Shown here: positions 18,335-28,084 of the stretch, in pieces | How the letters are laid out: every line of letters begins with the position of its first letter | How positions within the stretch are numbered: the stretch's first letter is position 1 | Translations under genes and position numbers: made by a program | The notes under the pieces: generated by a model | The model's database searches: none | Seen by the model: the letters and a program-made list of their open reading frames with translations, nothing else | What the model was told of the DNA's origin: nothing | Assembly (NCBI RefSeq): GCF_042684365.1 | Contig: NZ_JBHULI010000025.1 | Coordinates: 186,001 to 250,000 of the forward strand | Direction: 5' to 3' | Length of the DNA stretch: 64,000 bases | Source: Gracilimonas halophila | Lineage (GTDB): Bacteria > Bacteroidota > Rhodothermia > Balneolales > Balneolaceae

Positions 18335-19114
18335 TCATTCATAGATCTCATTGATCAAACCGGCCATGCGTACTCCGGCTTTCAGTAGGCGCATTTGAAC
18401 AGTATCCCAGTTATTGTAGGCATATTCGTAACTAAGTTCTTTGTCTTCGGGCATGTCATATACCTGAGGTAATAAATCTTGTGACTCATACGCCCAATCC
18501 AGAACGGAGGAACTTTGCCATTCTTTGATCTGTGCATCTGTTGGATGATTGATGAAGTCAGCAAGTTCGGTAAAACTCAGTTGCTTATCGTCTATCATCT
18601 CGCTGTCCCAAACCCGGTGGAGATTTGAGTTACTCCAAAACCATTGAAGCCTTACATCGTTACCGCCACGGTCGGTTCCGTTACCCACGTGAAGTGGTTG
18701 GTGCAGATCGCCCACCAAATGAACCAGTACTTTTAAATTCTCAGCTTCCTGTTTTGGGGTAAGTCCACCTTCTTTTAATTCAGACACTACTTTATCGATA
18801 GCCCAAATGATATCTCCGTCTTCATTCTTTTCAGCAGTTTCATATGTTTCGCCTTCGGGGATGGTTACGTAATGCCAGGGGGCCATGTAATCATAATCAC
18901 CATCAGAGCGAACTTCATCCATCCAGGTACTCACCTGAGCCAGCGATTCATTTCCCAAAACGCGTTTCACTTCTTTCGCGGCATTATCGGTGAGGTAATG
19001 TTCGGCTATATCTCCTGTAGTGCGGTGGCCAATCTGTCCCCAGCGTACGTTTTCAGAAGTGGTTGATGTAAATCCAAAAATAAAGATTGACAGAAAAGTA
19101 ATGAGCTTGGTCAT
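18335..19114 (-). CDS. S1/P1-type zinc-dependent nuclease, exported
   Basis: A 259-residue member of the S1/P1 nuclease family, which cuts single-stranded DNA and RNA with three zinc ions. After a signal peptide of about 20 residues, the mature protein begins near the N-terminal Trp (ENVRWGQIGHRT) that normally binds zinc through its backbone and side chain. Further ligands are seen in APWHYVTIP, HLVGDLHQPLHVGNG and NLHRVWDSE. Length and motif order are complete. It probably salvages phosphate and nucleotides from extracellular nucleic acid. It stands alone between the long inverted repeat and the VOC gene. Confidence 0.93.
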   Translation of the reverse strand: MTKLITFLSIFIFGFTSTTSENVRWGQIGHRTTGDIAEHYLTDNAAKEVKRVLGNESLAQVSTWMDEVRSDGDYDYMAPWHYVTIPEGETYETAEKNEDGDIIWAIDKVVSELKEGGLTPKQEAENLKVLVHLVGDLHQPLHVGNGTDRGGNDVRLQWFWSNSNLHRVWDSEMIDDKQLSFTELADFINHPTDAQIKEWQSSSVLDWAYESQDLLPQVYDMPEDKELSYEYAYNNWDTVQMRLLKAGVRMAGLINEIYE

Positions 19115-19190
19115 GGTAAAATCTTTTGGTTGAAATAAGGGTTAAGATAAGGTGAGGTATGTTAGGATACAGTAAATAAATCAGGAAGGA

Positions 19191-19682
19191 TCATTTTAAA
19201 TCACCAAGAAGATCCTGAATGTCCAAACCACGGGTATACATTTCGATGCTTCCATCGTTAGTTCGCGGCCATTCGCTTTTGGGCCGATCATGGTATAATT
19301 CAACCCCATTTTCATCAGGGTCGTCTAAATAGATAGCTTCGGAAACTCCATGGTCAGAAGCACCCGAAATAGGATAGCCGGCATCCATAAGTCGCTGAAG
19401 AATTTCAGCCAGATCTTTTCGGCTGGGGTAAAGGATGGCGGTGTGAAATAAGCCTGCACTGCGTTTTGGGGCTGGTGGTGCTCCTTTACTTTGCCAGGTA
19501 TTTAAGCCTATGTGATGGTGATAGCCTCCTGCTGAAATAAAAGCGGCCTGGTCTCCATAGGTTGTGATCAGTTCGAATCCCAGTAATCCACAGTAAAAAT
19601 CGAGGGAGCGTTGAAGGTCAGAAACTTTCAGGTGAATGTGACCAATGCGTGTTTGATCGGGCACTTTATATTCTTCAGGCAT
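19191..19682 (-). CDS. VOC-superfamily (glyoxalase/dioxygenase-like) metalloenzyme
   Basis: A 163-residue protein with two beta-alpha-beta-beta-beta modules. Candidate metal ligands are His in IGHIHLKV, His in GLFHTAIL and Glu in NGVELYHD, the set used by type I extradiol dioxygenases and their relatives such as catechol-2,3-dioxygenase-like CatE. No aromatic degradation genes are nearby, so the substrate is unknown. The sequence is intact, soluble and cytoplasmic by prediction. It starts 129 bp from the amidase stop codon and both are on the minus strand. Confidence 0.85.
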   Translation of the reverse strand: MPEEYKVPDQTRIGHIHLKVSDLQRSLDFYCGLLGFELITTYGDQAAFISAGGYHHHIGLNTWQSKGAPPAPKRSAGLFHTAILYPSRKDLAEILQRLMDAGYPISGASDHGVSEAIYLDDPDENGVELYHDRPKSEWPRTNDGSIEMYTRGLDIQDLLGDLK

Positions 19683-19811
19683 AACTAAAAAATTTAGAAT
19701 AGATTTTAAATAAAATAGAAAGCACCTTCACCATAGACAAGCTTTTAAAAGGGGTTAAGAAAACTCCTTCTAAGAAGAAATTTGACCGGTGAACGATACA
19801 AATCGAACCGT

Positions 19812-21512
19812 TTAGTGTTCGTTTTGGAACCTATTATTCCCTTCAATCCAGAAACAGGGGGGGTGTTTTTTATGATGATCGGTAGCATTTTGATAAGCCT
19901 TGGCAACGGCAAGTAAAGCTGCCTCATTGAACAGATCTCCCACAAAAGTGATGCTTGTTGGATTTCCACCATCCGTAAAACCGTTTGGAAGAACCACGCT
20001 TGGGTGGCCGGTAAGATTTGTTACCAGCAAATTTCCTCCGCCAAAAGAAGGAGAGAGGTACACATCCACTTTCTGCATTACAGAATCCATCTTCTGGATC
20101 AGCTCATATCTGGCCCGATTGGCATTAATATATTCGGTAGCAGGAATAAAATGAGCGGCACGGAATGTATTCGGCCACGCACTTGGCGATTGCCACTCCA
20201 TCAAATCATCCTGATCGGTAAGGGTTAATTGGTCAAAGGCAGCAGCTCCTTCCGCAGTCAGGATCAATCGTAAAGGTCCTGCATTGAAATCAGGCAACTC
20301 AATGGGGATCAATTCAACTCCCAGATCTCTCATGGTCTCAAGAACTAAGCTGTCCCGTTCTTTATTCCAGTAATCTTGTTCAAAGGCGGATTCCAGGTAA
20401 CCGATCTTTAGAGTGGTAATATCAAGGTCTGCCTTATAATTGAAGGGCAAATTAACGATCGTTTGGTCTTTCCCATCATCACCATAAATGGCATTGAATA
20501 CAATGGCTGCATCTTCAACGCTTCGGGTAATAGGTCCGATCTTATCCATGCTCCAGCTCAGAGCCATAGCTCCGTTTCGGCTTACCCTCCCGTAGGTAGA
20601 GCGAAGTCCTGTAGTACCATTTCGGGTAGAGGGTGAGACGATAGAGCCCAAAGTTTCCGTGCCAATGGCAAAGGGGAAAAATCCCGCTGCTGTTCCTGCA
20701 GCTGAGCCGGCGGAAGAACCACTTGACCCTTGCTCAATATTCCAGGGATTATTTGTTCTTCCTCCAAACCAGATATCTCCATAAGCGAGCGCGCCCAGAG
20801 TAGTCTTGGCGATCAGGACAGCCCCGGCTTCATCCAGTTTTTGGATCACTGTTGCAGTTTCGTCGATCTCCTGATCTTTATATGGAGCTGCTCCCCAGGT
20901 AGTTTTATAGCCTTCTACAGCTAACAGATCTTTAGCACCATAGGGAATTCCGTGAAGCGGTCCTCGGTAGATGCCATTTTCAAGTTCAACATCCATTTGC
21001 TCAGCTTGTTCAAGGGCTCGTTCCCTGGTAACGGTGATGATCGCTTCGAGTTTCTCATCATGTTTTTCAATTCGGTCTAAAAAGAATTCAGTCAATTCAA
21101 CGGATGTGATCTTCTGATCTTTAATAAGGGAGGCCAATTCACCAATAGTATAAAATGCTAATTCATTGCGGTTTTCAGGAATTTTAACATCTTCGGGAAG
21201 GTCCCATACCTGAGCACCTTGTTGGAAATTAAAGCGTTTGCCTACAGGAATAGGGTTGAAGTTGAGAGCAGGAGGAGTTGAATTTTGGAGATGCAGATCT
21301 CGGATAGCTTGTAAATTATTTCGGGTACTTTCTAGCGAGGAGACCATGGTGTCCCGTTCGGTTTCTGTAAACTCTAACCCAATAACAGAGGCGGCATTCC
21401 GGATCATCTCTGATGTGATGGGTGCATCTTTGTCCTGAATGAGTGTGAAAGCAAGAAGAAAGCCGAGAGTAATCCCCCCGCAAAAAAGAATGATTTTGTT
21501 GAACCTATTCAT
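19812..21512 (-). CDS. Amidase-signature family amidase, membrane-anchored or exported
   Basis: A 566-residue amidase of the Ser-cisSer-Lys type. The N-terminus has one hydrophobic segment (IILFCGGITLGFLLAF), probably a membrane anchor or signal. The catalytic Lys is in YGAKDLL near residue 190, the cis-Ser in GSSGSSAGSAAG near 265 and the nucleophile Ser in TETLGSIVSPS near 290. It hydrolyses carbon-nitrogen bonds in amides; it is not GatA, because the gatCAB context is missing and the N-terminus is extended. The last 15 residues follow a run of seven C (19857-19863 on the plus strand), so the exact C-terminus is less certain than the rest. Confidence 0.9.
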   Translation of the reverse strand: MNRFNKIILFCGGITLGFLLAFTLIQDKDAPITSEMIRNAASVIGLEFTETERDTMVSSLESTRNNLQAIRDLHLQNSTPPALNFNPIPVGKRFNFQQGAQVWDLPEDVKIPENRNELAFYTIGELASLIKDQKITSVELTEFFLDRIEKHDEKLEAIITVTRERALEQAEQMDVELENGIYRGPLHGIPYGAKDLLAVEGYKTTWGAAPYKDQEIDETATVIQKLDEAGAVLIAKTTLGALAYGDIWFGGRTNNPWNIEQGSSGSSAGSAAGTAAGFFPFAIGTETLGSIVSPSTRNGTTGLRSTYGRVSRNGAMALSWSMDKIGPITRSVEDAAIVFNAIYGDDGKDQTIVNLPFNYKADLDITTLKIGYLESAFEQDYWNKERDSLVLETMRDLGVELIPIELPDFNAGPLRLILTAEGAAAFDQLTLTDQDDLMEWQSPSAWPNTFRAAHFIPATEYINANRARYELIQKMDSVMQKVDVYLSPSFGGGNLLVTNLTGHPSVVLPNGFTDGGNPTSITFVGDLFNEAALLAVAKAYQNATDHHKKHPPCFWIEGNNRFQNEH

Positions 21513-21622
21513 GTGTTGTTGATAATGTTATGACAGTTAGAGCGATAATTCTATGTACAAGGATTATTAACAGAATAGAAGAGTATGTCAATATGAATTG
21601 TATAAGTAAATAAAAATCCAGA

Positions 21623-21653
21623 TTTGAATTATTCCATAATGTATTTACTTTTG
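21623..21653 (+). promoter_or_regulatory. Bacteroidota-type promoter of the cobalamin riboswitch transcript
   Basis: TTTG at 21623-21626 and TACTTTTG at 21646-21653 are 19 bp apart, an exact match to the TTTG-N19-21-TAnnTTTG pattern of Bacteroidota housekeeping promoters. It lies 10 bp before the riboswitch P1 stem. Confidence 0.75.
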
Positions 21654-21662
21654 GGTCGAATT

Positions 21663-21855
21663 AATGATGGTCTCGGGCAGACGTAAAATCGCCCGGAGTT
21701 AAAAGGGAATCTCGTGAGATACGAGAGCTGTTCCCGCAACTGTAATCCGAATCTGCCGAAAGGTCGATCACTTGCAGCCTCACCTTTGCCACTGTTTCAA
21801 ATTATATGAAACGGGAAGGCGCTGCCAACGGAAAGCCAGGAGACCTGCCATCATT
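21663..21855 (+). promoter_or_regulatory. Cobalamin (B12) riboswitch
   Basis: An adenosylcobalamin-type aptamer. P1 is formed by AATGATGG (21663-21670) and CCATCATT (21848-21855). The core motifs follow in order: GAGTTAAAAGGGAA, CCCGCAACTGTAA and the B12 box AGCCAGGAGACCTGCC at 21834-21849. It precedes the BtuB-like receptor by 177 bp. Those 177 bp have a small hairpin (GGCTGAAGACCAGCC) but no clear terminator, so control of translation initiation is more likely than attenuation. Binding of B12 is expected to lower receptor expression. Confidence 0.96.
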
Positions 21856-22032
21856 TTAACTGTCACACCTCTTTCGGGTAAAAAGATGTGCAGATCAACA
21901 ATTATGCTTTTTGTTCCTAAACTATACCGGAAGTTCACAGGCTGAAGACCAGCCCTTGGAATAACTATATCTATTTGGGACTTATAAGTTTTACCCGCCT
22001 AATTATATCCAAAAACTTTTAAATAAAGCTAC

Positions 22033-23889
22033 ATGAACTATTTAATTACCATCTTGATAATGTTATTCCTGGCAGTTTCTGAAACCGGCTTTGCCCAGAT
22101 TGCTGATACCCTTGATCTGGGAGAAGTTGTTGTTACCGCTTCCAAAACACCCACCACAGAGCGTGAAACTACAAAGCCTGTAACTGTTATTGACCGTGAG
22201 GAAATTGAACGTTATTCAGGTTCTTCCCTTTCAGAACTGTTGAACGAACAAAATGGAGTAATGATTAACGGAGCGGTTTCAAGTCCCGGCAAAGATAAGT
22301 CGGTATATCTAAGAGGTGCTTCAACTCAATATACACTAGTTCTTATCGATGGCTTTCCGGTTACGGATCCATCTGGAGAGGGAGGAGCTTTTGATCTTAG
22401 GTTACTGCCACTTGAAAACGTAGAGCGCATTGAGATCGTAAAAGGAAGTATGAGTACACTGTATGGCTCCGATGCCATTGCAGGAGTGATCAATGTGATC
22501 ACAAAAAAACCAGAAGATGGAAGTTTCAATCTGAATGGTAAAGCGGCTTATGGTTCCTACAATACCAATGATTTGTCTTTGGGGGCAAATGGCCGGACCG
22601 GGCTCGTTGGTTATTCCGTAAATTTGTCACGAGAATTTACAGATGGGATCTCTGAAGCTGATCCGGATGGGCAGCCTGATTTTAACAAGGATGGATTCGA
22701 ACGACTTGCATTAAATTCACAAGTATCGGTTTCTCCTGTTGAGGGGCTGAGCATTACTCCATTTATTAATTTTTCACGGTATGACGGAGACTACGATAAT
22801 GGAGCATTTACGGACGGAGCGAATACCTATGAAGCCGATTTGTTAAATACCGGAGCTCGTTTACGCTACGATACCGGGGACCTCGTAATACAAGAAGCAG
22901 CTACTTTTACAAGTACAGAGCGTAAATTTACGGACAGTTTTGGAGTGTTCAATCCCGAGGCTACCCTGTTTAATTCCGATCTGTATGTTACCTATAATAA
23001 GTTTTCTAAAGTTCGATTTTTGGCAGGTTTCAATATCCAAAACCTGAATTTTAAGTTAGATGCTATTAACGAGGGATCGAGTATTCTAAGTCCTTATGTA
23101 ACAACATATCTGGAATCCGGATTTGGATTGAATGGAGAATTGGGGCTTCGATACAACAACCATTCTGAGTACGGAAGCAACTGGACCTTTAATATTGCTC
23201 CTGTTTATAATTTCAATGAACAGTTCAAACTTTTAGCTTCCGTGAGTTCTGGGTTCAAGGCACCGACACTGAATGAACTTTTTGGTCCCTTTGGAGCCAA
23301 TACAGATCTTAAACCACAAAAAAGCCTGACCTTTGATGCGGGGATTGAATTTCTGTCTGCAGATTCAAAATTACAGGCCAGCGTGATCTATTTCAAAAGA
23401 GATATCGAAGACATGATCTCGTATGATGGGACATTGGGATATATCAACATCAACGAGCAAAATGATTCAGGGCTGGAAGTATCAACAGAGTATCAGTTCA
23501 CAACAACACGGATTAAGCTGTTCTATAATTATTTGGATGGAGCCATTACACAAAATGGTGAGGAAACAGATAATTTGATCCGCAGACCCGATCATCAGTT
23601 TGGAACTTCAGTAGAGCAAAGGTTCAGCGAAAATCTTCAAGCCGGGTTAAGCGGTTCGTTTATAGGACAGAGAAATGATCTGTTTTATAATTCCCAGACC
23701 TTCACTAATGATGAAGTAGAGTTAGACAGCTATGTTCTTTTGGATGCCCGCATTCAGTATAGTTTTCTCAATGAGAAGCTTACAATATTTGCTTCTGTAA
23801 ACAATATTTTGAATTCAGAATATACAGAAGTTTATGGCTTCAATACTCGGGGGACCCACTTTAAAGGCGGACTGAAGTTTTCATATTGA
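22033..23889 (+). CDS. btuB: TonB-dependent cobalamin receptor, BtuB-like
   Basis: A 618-residue outer-membrane receptor. A signal peptide ends at about residue 22 (GFAQ), the TonB box is LGEVVVTAS near 31, and the plug domain spans about 45-155 with YLRGAS, VLIDGFPVTDP and YGSDAIAGVINVITKKP. A 22-strand barrel of normal BtuB length follows, with a final aromatic residue (FSY). The upstream cobalamin riboswitch is direct evidence for a B12 substrate. It serves the B12-dependent ribonucleotide reductase encoded next to it. No BtuCDF transporter is in the window. Confidence 0.94.
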   Translation: MNYLITILIMLFLAVSETGFAQIADTLDLGEVVVTASKTPTTERETTKPVTVIDREEIERYSGSSLSELLNEQNGVMINGAVSSPGKDKSVYLRGASTQYTLVLIDGFPVTDPSGEGGAFDLRLLPLENVERIEIVKGSMSTLYGSDAIAGVINVITKKPEDGSFNLNGKAAYGSYNTNDLSLGANGRTGLVGYSVNLSREFTDGISEADPDGQPDFNKDGFERLALNSQVSVSPVEGLSITPFINFSRYDGDYDNGAFTDGANTYEADLLNTGARLRYDTGDLVIQEAATFTSTERKFTDSFGVFNPEATLFNSDLYVTYNKFSKVRFLAGFNIQNLNFKLDAINEGSSILSPYVTTYLESGFGLNGELGLRYNNHSEYGSNWTFNIAPVYNFNEQFKLLASVSSGFKAPTLNELFGPFGANTDLKPQKSLTFDAGIEFLSADSKLQASVIYFKRDIEDMISYDGTLGYININEQNDSGLEVSTEYQFTTTRIKLFYNYLDGAITQNGEETDNLIRRPDHQFGTSVEQRFSENLQAGLSGSFIGQRNDLFYNSQTFTNDEVELDSYVLLDARIQYSFLNEKLTIFASVNNILNSEYTEVYGFNTRGTHFKGGLKFSY

Positions 23890-24046
23890 TTCTTCAGGTA
23901 CCCTTAAATGATGAAAGTATTTAATAACATATACTGTCCGTTATATTTTACCATACTTATTTAAATATCAATACAAAAAAATACTTTTAATAAGAGTAAT
24001 TATTAATAGATAATGTTTTTGTTCTAGGTTAACTTTGTTTTAGCAG

Positions 24047-24243
24047 TGTGGATAACTTTAAGCTGCTATACATCAGATTTGGACATTAAAAAGCCTCTTA
24101 TTCAAAATAAGGGGCTTTTTTTTTGATCAATAGTTTGGAATCAATTTATTATATAATATTATATTCAATAATAATTATAATAATTAAATACTTTATAAAA
24201 ACCGAAAACCACAATGTGGATAAGTACCCGATTTTGTGGAAAA
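24047..24243 (+). promoter_or_regulatory. DnaA-box-like sites and AT-rich tract upstream of nrdJ
   Basis: TGTGGATAA (complement of the DnaA box TTATCCACA) occurs at 24047-24055 and 24215-24223, with a one-mismatch copy TGTGGAAAA at 24235-24243. Between them, about 24140-24205 is almost pure A/T. The 510-bp gap 23890-24399 otherwise holds a terminator and a promoter but no gene. DnaA control of nrd transcription is known in Escherichia coli; an origin-like role is also possible. Both are inference. Confidence 0.5.
24091..24118 (+). terminator. Terminator downstream of btuB
   Basis: 12-bp stem with one G-T pair (24091-24102 with 24107-24118, four-base loop) followed by a run of eight or more T. 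Confidence 0.85.
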
Positions 24244-24259
24244 GTAATCGATTTTTTTC

Positions 24260-24290
24260 TTGCTGTGTGTCGGTCTCTCGTCTATATTAG
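24260..24290 (+). promoter_or_regulatory. Probable promoter of nrdJ
   Basis: TTG at 24260-24262 and TATATTAG at 24283-24290, 20 bp apart, are close to the Bacteroidota consensus with one deviation in the -7 element. It lies about 110 bp before the start codon, next to the DnaA-box-like sites. Confidence 0.5.
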
Positions 24291-24399
24291 TTCGTACTTC
24301 TTAAGGAGATAAGTTATCGGAAATTGTTTGAATAGTATCTCATCATAGTATCTCATCTACGAAGGTAAAACAGTAACAATAAGCTAACGAAGTACGCCA

Positions 24400-27300
24400 A
24401 TGAAATTTACTCGCTTCTACACCAAGACCGACTGGAAAACTCCATTTGATAACATAGAATTTGCAACAAGAACCTCAGAGATAAAAAACCCGGATGGCTC
24501 CCAGGTATTCCATATGGAAAATGTGGTAGTACCGGAAAGCTGGAGTCAGGTTTCCACTGATGTTATTGCCCAAAAGTATTTCCGTAAAGCCGGAGTGCCT
24601 GCAAAACTGAAAAAGGTTAAAGAAAAAGGAGTACCAAAATGGTTGCAGCGTTCGGAGGCGGATGAAAAAGCGCTTAAGGATGTTCCTGAAGAGGAGCGCT
24701 TCACGCACGAGATCGACAGTAAACAAGTTTTTCACCGATTGGCGGGTTGTTGGACTTATTGGGGTTGGAAACATGACTATTTTGACAGCGAGGAAGATGC
24801 GAAGGTTTTCTACGATGAGTTAGCGTATATGCTGGCCAATCAAATGGCAGCACCAAATAGTCCGCAGTGGTTCAATACCGGACTACATTGGGCGTATGGA
24901 ATTAATGGTCCTGCTCAGGGTCATTATTATGTAGATGGAAAGACCGGCGAGCTTAAGAGATCTGAAGATGCCTACACTCATCCCCAGCCACACGCCTGTT
25001 TTATTCAGAGTGTAGATGATGACCTTGTAAACGAAGGCGGTATCATGGACCTGTGGGTTCGTGAAGCACGCCTATTTAAATATGGATCCGGAACAGGAAG
25101 TAACTTTTCTCAAATTCGCGGAGCAGAAGAACCATTGAGTGGCGGAGGAAGAAGCTCAGGGTTGATGAGCTTCCTGAAGATCGGTGACCGTGCAGCCGGC
25201 GCTATTAAATCAGGCGGAACCACGCGACGTGCAGCCAAGATGGTAACACTTGACCTGGATCACCCTGATATTGAAGAGTACATCAACTGGAAAGTTCGTG
25301 AAGAACAGAAAGTAGCAGCTCTTGTAGCCGGTTCCAAAAGTGTACAAAAGCATTTGAAGAATATTATTAAGCTTTGCCACACTCCGGTAGAAATTGAAGG
25401 CCGTACTTTTAACGGAGCTATGAGCCGTGATCCATTGAAGAATAAGGCACTTGCCGATGAGATCCGCAAAGCGAAGCGAAATCAGGTCCCTCTTAATTAT
25501 ATAGAGCGCGTGATCCAGCTTGCTGCTCAGGGATTCACTGATCTTGAATTCGATACCTATGACACGGACTGGAATTCAGAAGCTTACTCAACAGTAAGCG
25601 GACAAAATTCCAATAATTCCGTACGTGTGCCGAATTCATTCATGAAAGCCGTAAAGGATGATTCCGACTGGCATTTATATGGCCGGGTTGAATTGGAGGA
25701 TGCCGAAGAAGAAGGGCGTGATCCAAAACCGATGAAAACCCTGCGCGCCCGGGAGCTTTGGGATGACATCGCCTATGCAGCGTGGTCTTGCGCCGATCCG
25801 GGAACACAATATCATGACACCATCAACGAATGGCATACTTGCCCCGAAGATGGCCCTATCAAAGCAAGTAATCCTTGCTCAGAATACATGTTCCTTGATA
25901 ACACGGCTTGTAATCTTGCCTCTCTGAACCTGATGAAGTATTTCAAAGGTGATGGCGAGTACAAAGAATTTGATATGGAGTCGCTGGAATACGCTTCCCG
26001 CATGTGGACCGTGGTTCTTGAGATCGCTGTATTGATGGCTCAGTTCCCATCCAAAGAAATTGCAGAGCTCTCGTATGAATTCCGTACGCTTGGGCTCGGT
26101 TACGCCAACATTGGAGCCGCATTGATGGTGCAGGGACTTCCTTATGACAGTGAAGAAGGAGCCTCAGTTGCAGGCGCGGTTACCGCTACCATGCACATGA
26201 CCTCTTATGCCACCTCAGCTGAAATGGCGAAGGAATTAGGTCCTTTCAATGGTTACGAGCGTAACAAAGAGCATATGCTCAAAGTGATCCGTAATCACCG
26301 AAGAGCAGCCTACAATGCTGACCCTGAGGAATATGAAGGTTTAACCGTGAAGCCGATGGGAATTGACGCTTCCATCTGTCCGGATTACCTGGTTAAGGCA
26401 GCTAAGAAAGCTTCTGATAAAGCATTGAAGCTCGGTGAAAAACATGGATATCGAAATGCACAGGTTACCGTTCTTGCACCAACCGGAACCATTGGTCTGG
26501 TGATGGATTGCGACACGACCGGTATCGAACCTGACTTCGCACTGGTGAAATTCAAGAAGCTTGCCGGCGGCGGATACTTTAAGATCATTAACCAAGCCGT
26601 ACCTAAAGCATTGAAGAATCTTGGATACTCCAAGAAGGAATCTCAGGAGATCATCGACTATGCCAAAGGCTCCGGTTCTTTGGAAGGATGTCCGCATATC
26701 AACGCTGAAGTCCTGATGGAAAAAGGATTTACCAAAGATAAACTGGATGCCATCAACGAGGCACTTCCGGGAAGTTTTGATATTAAGTTTGCTTTCAATC
26801 AGTGGACGCTTGGCGAAGATTTCTGTAAGGATGTACTTGAGATCTCTGATGAGCAGCTCAACGATATGAACTTCAACATGCTGCGCCATCTTGGATTCAG
26901 CAATGAGCAAATTCAGGAAGCCAACGATTATGTGTGCGGGACTATGACTGTTGAAGGTGCTCCGCATCTGAAAGAAGAAGATTATGCCGTATTCGATTGT
27001 GCAAACCGTTGCGGAAGGATCGGAACCCGATTCATTTCAGCAAAAGGCCACATCCGAATGATGGCTGCTGCACAGCCGTTCCTTTCCGGAGCGATCTCCA
27101 AAACCATCAACCTTCCAAATGAAGCTACCATCGAGGACATGAAAGATGCCTATATGGATTCGTGGGAGATGATGCTGAAAGCAAATGCCTTATATCGTGA
27201 TGGTTCCAAGCTAAGTCAGCCGCTGAACTCTATGGCTGATGTGCTGGAAGAAATTGACGAAGAGGAAGAAGAAGCATCTGTTGATGCTGAGACCACCATG

Positions 27301-28065
27301 GCACAAGACAAAGTTCTTGAAGTGGCCGAGCGGATCATCCACAAGTATGTGGCACGACGTCAGAGACTCCCATTCCGTCGCGAAGGTTACACCCAGAAAG
27401 TGAAGATCGGCGGACAGAGTGTATATCTCAGAACAGGAGAATATGATAACGGTCAGCTTGGTGAGATCTTTATAGATATGCATCGAGAAGGTGCTGCTTT
27501 CCGTAGCTTGCTGAACTGCTTTGCTATCTCCATTTCACTTGGATTACAGCATGGCGTACCGTTGGAAGAATTCGTGGATGCCTTTGTATTTACCAAATTC
27601 GAGCCAAGCGGTATGGTAAACGGAAACCCCCACGTGAAGATGAGTACTTCTGTTATTGATTACATCTTCCGTGAATTGGCGGTTACCTACCTGGGCAGAG
27701 AAGACCTGGCCCACGTACCGGCTGAGGAAATAGAATCTCGACATTTGCGTCCAACTGCAGATGCAAACCCCGAAGTGGACAGTGCTGAATTTAATACCGA
27801 TGCCCGAAGCACTACGGCACGTTCTCCGGAGCCGGAACCAGAACCGGCGCCATCAATGGCAGATACATCTCAGACTGCGGCCGAATCCCGGACTGCACAG
27901 GAGTCGGTTGTGAAATCATCCGACAGTTACGAAAGTGACTACGACAAAGCCAAGCAAATGGGCTATACCGGTGAGGCCTGCCCCGAATGCGGCAGCATGA
28001 CCATGGTGAGAAACGGCACGTGTATGAAGTGCATCACCTGTGGATCGACAACTGGTTGTTCGTAG
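24400..28065 (+). CDS. nrdJ: Vitamin B12-dependent (class II) ribonucleoside-diphosphate reductase
   Basis: A 1221-residue adenosylcobalamin-dependent ribonucleotide reductase that makes deoxynucleotides with or without oxygen. Active-site regions are visible: QPHACFIQSVDDD near 200, NPCSEYMFLDNTACNLASLNL near 490-510, the barrel segment LAPTGTIGLVMDCD near 700, and a C-terminal CPECG...CMKCITCG zinc-ribbon-like tail that may act in the redox step. The acidic, proline-rich segment near 1140-1190 is a linker. No class I nrdAB genes are present here. It is placed beside the B12 receptor, which fits its cofactor need. Antisense frames of up to 208 codons over this gene are shadows. Confidence 0.97.
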   Translation: MKFTRFYTKTDWKTPFDNIEFATRTSEIKNPDGSQVFHMENVVVPESWSQVSTDVIAQKYFRKAGVPAKLKKVKEKGVPKWLQRSEADEKALKDVPEEERFTHEIDSKQVFHRLAGCWTYWGWKHDYFDSEEDAKVFYDELAYMLANQMAAPNSPQWFNTGLHWAYGINGPAQGHYYVDGKTGELKRSEDAYTHPQPHACFIQSVDDDLVNEGGIMDLWVREARLFKYGSGTGSNFSQIRGAEEPLSGGGRSSGLMSFLKIGDRAAGAIKSGGTTRRAAKMVTLDLDHPDIEEYINWKVREEQKVAALVAGSKSVQKHLKNIIKLCHTPVEIEGRTFNGAMSRDPLKNKALADEIRKAKRNQVPLNYIERVIQLAAQGFTDLEFDTYDTDWNSEAYSTVSGQNSNNSVRVPNSFMKAVKDDSDWHLYGRVELEDAEEEGRDPKPMKTLRARELWDDIAYAAWSCADPGTQYHDTINEWHTCPEDGPIKASNPCSEYMFLDNTACNLASLNLMKYFKGDGEYKEFDMESLEYASRMWTVVLEIAVLMAQFPSKEIAELSYEFRTLGLGYANIGAALMVQGLPYDSEEGASVAGAVTATMHMTSYATSAEMAKELGPFNGYERNKEHMLKVIRNHRRAAYNADPEEYEGLTVKPMGIDASICPDYLVKAAKKASDKALKLGEKHGYRNAQVTVLAPTGTIGLVMDCDTTGIEPDFALVKFKKLAGGGYFKIINQAVPKALKNLGYSKKESQEIIDYAKGSGSLEGCPHINAEVLMEKGFTKDKLDAINEALPGSFDIKFAFNQWTLGEDFCKDVLEISDEQLNDMNFNMLRHLGFSNEQIQEANDYVCGTMTVEGAPHLKEEDYAVFDCANRCGRIGTRFISAKGHIRMMAAAQPFLSGAISKTINLPNEATIEDMKDAYMDSWEMMLKANALYRDGSKLSQPLNSMADVLEEIDEEEEEASVDAETTMAQDKVLEVAERIIHKYVARRQRLPFRREGYTQKVKIGGQSVYLRTGEYDNGQLGEIFIDMHREGAAFRSLLNCFAISISLGLQHGVPLEEFVDAFVFTKFEPSGMVNGNPHVKMSTSVIDYIFRELAVTYLGREDLAHVPAEEIESRHLRPTADANPEVDSAEFNTDARSTTARSPEPEPEPAPSMADTSQTAAESRTAQESVVKSSDSYESDYDKAKQMGYTGEACPECGSMTMVRNGTCMKCITCGSTTGCS

Positions 28066-28084
28066 ATTATAATTTACCATTACC

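Noticed and set aside
19812..19972. Frameshift in the amidase at a run of seven C (19857-19863 plus-strand G)
   Set aside because: Only the last 15 residues change and neither tail is clearly conserved, so the present frame was kept.
26341..26967. 208-codon antisense frame over nrdJ
   Set aside because: It lies fully within a strongly conserved gene and shows no domain or start signal of its own.
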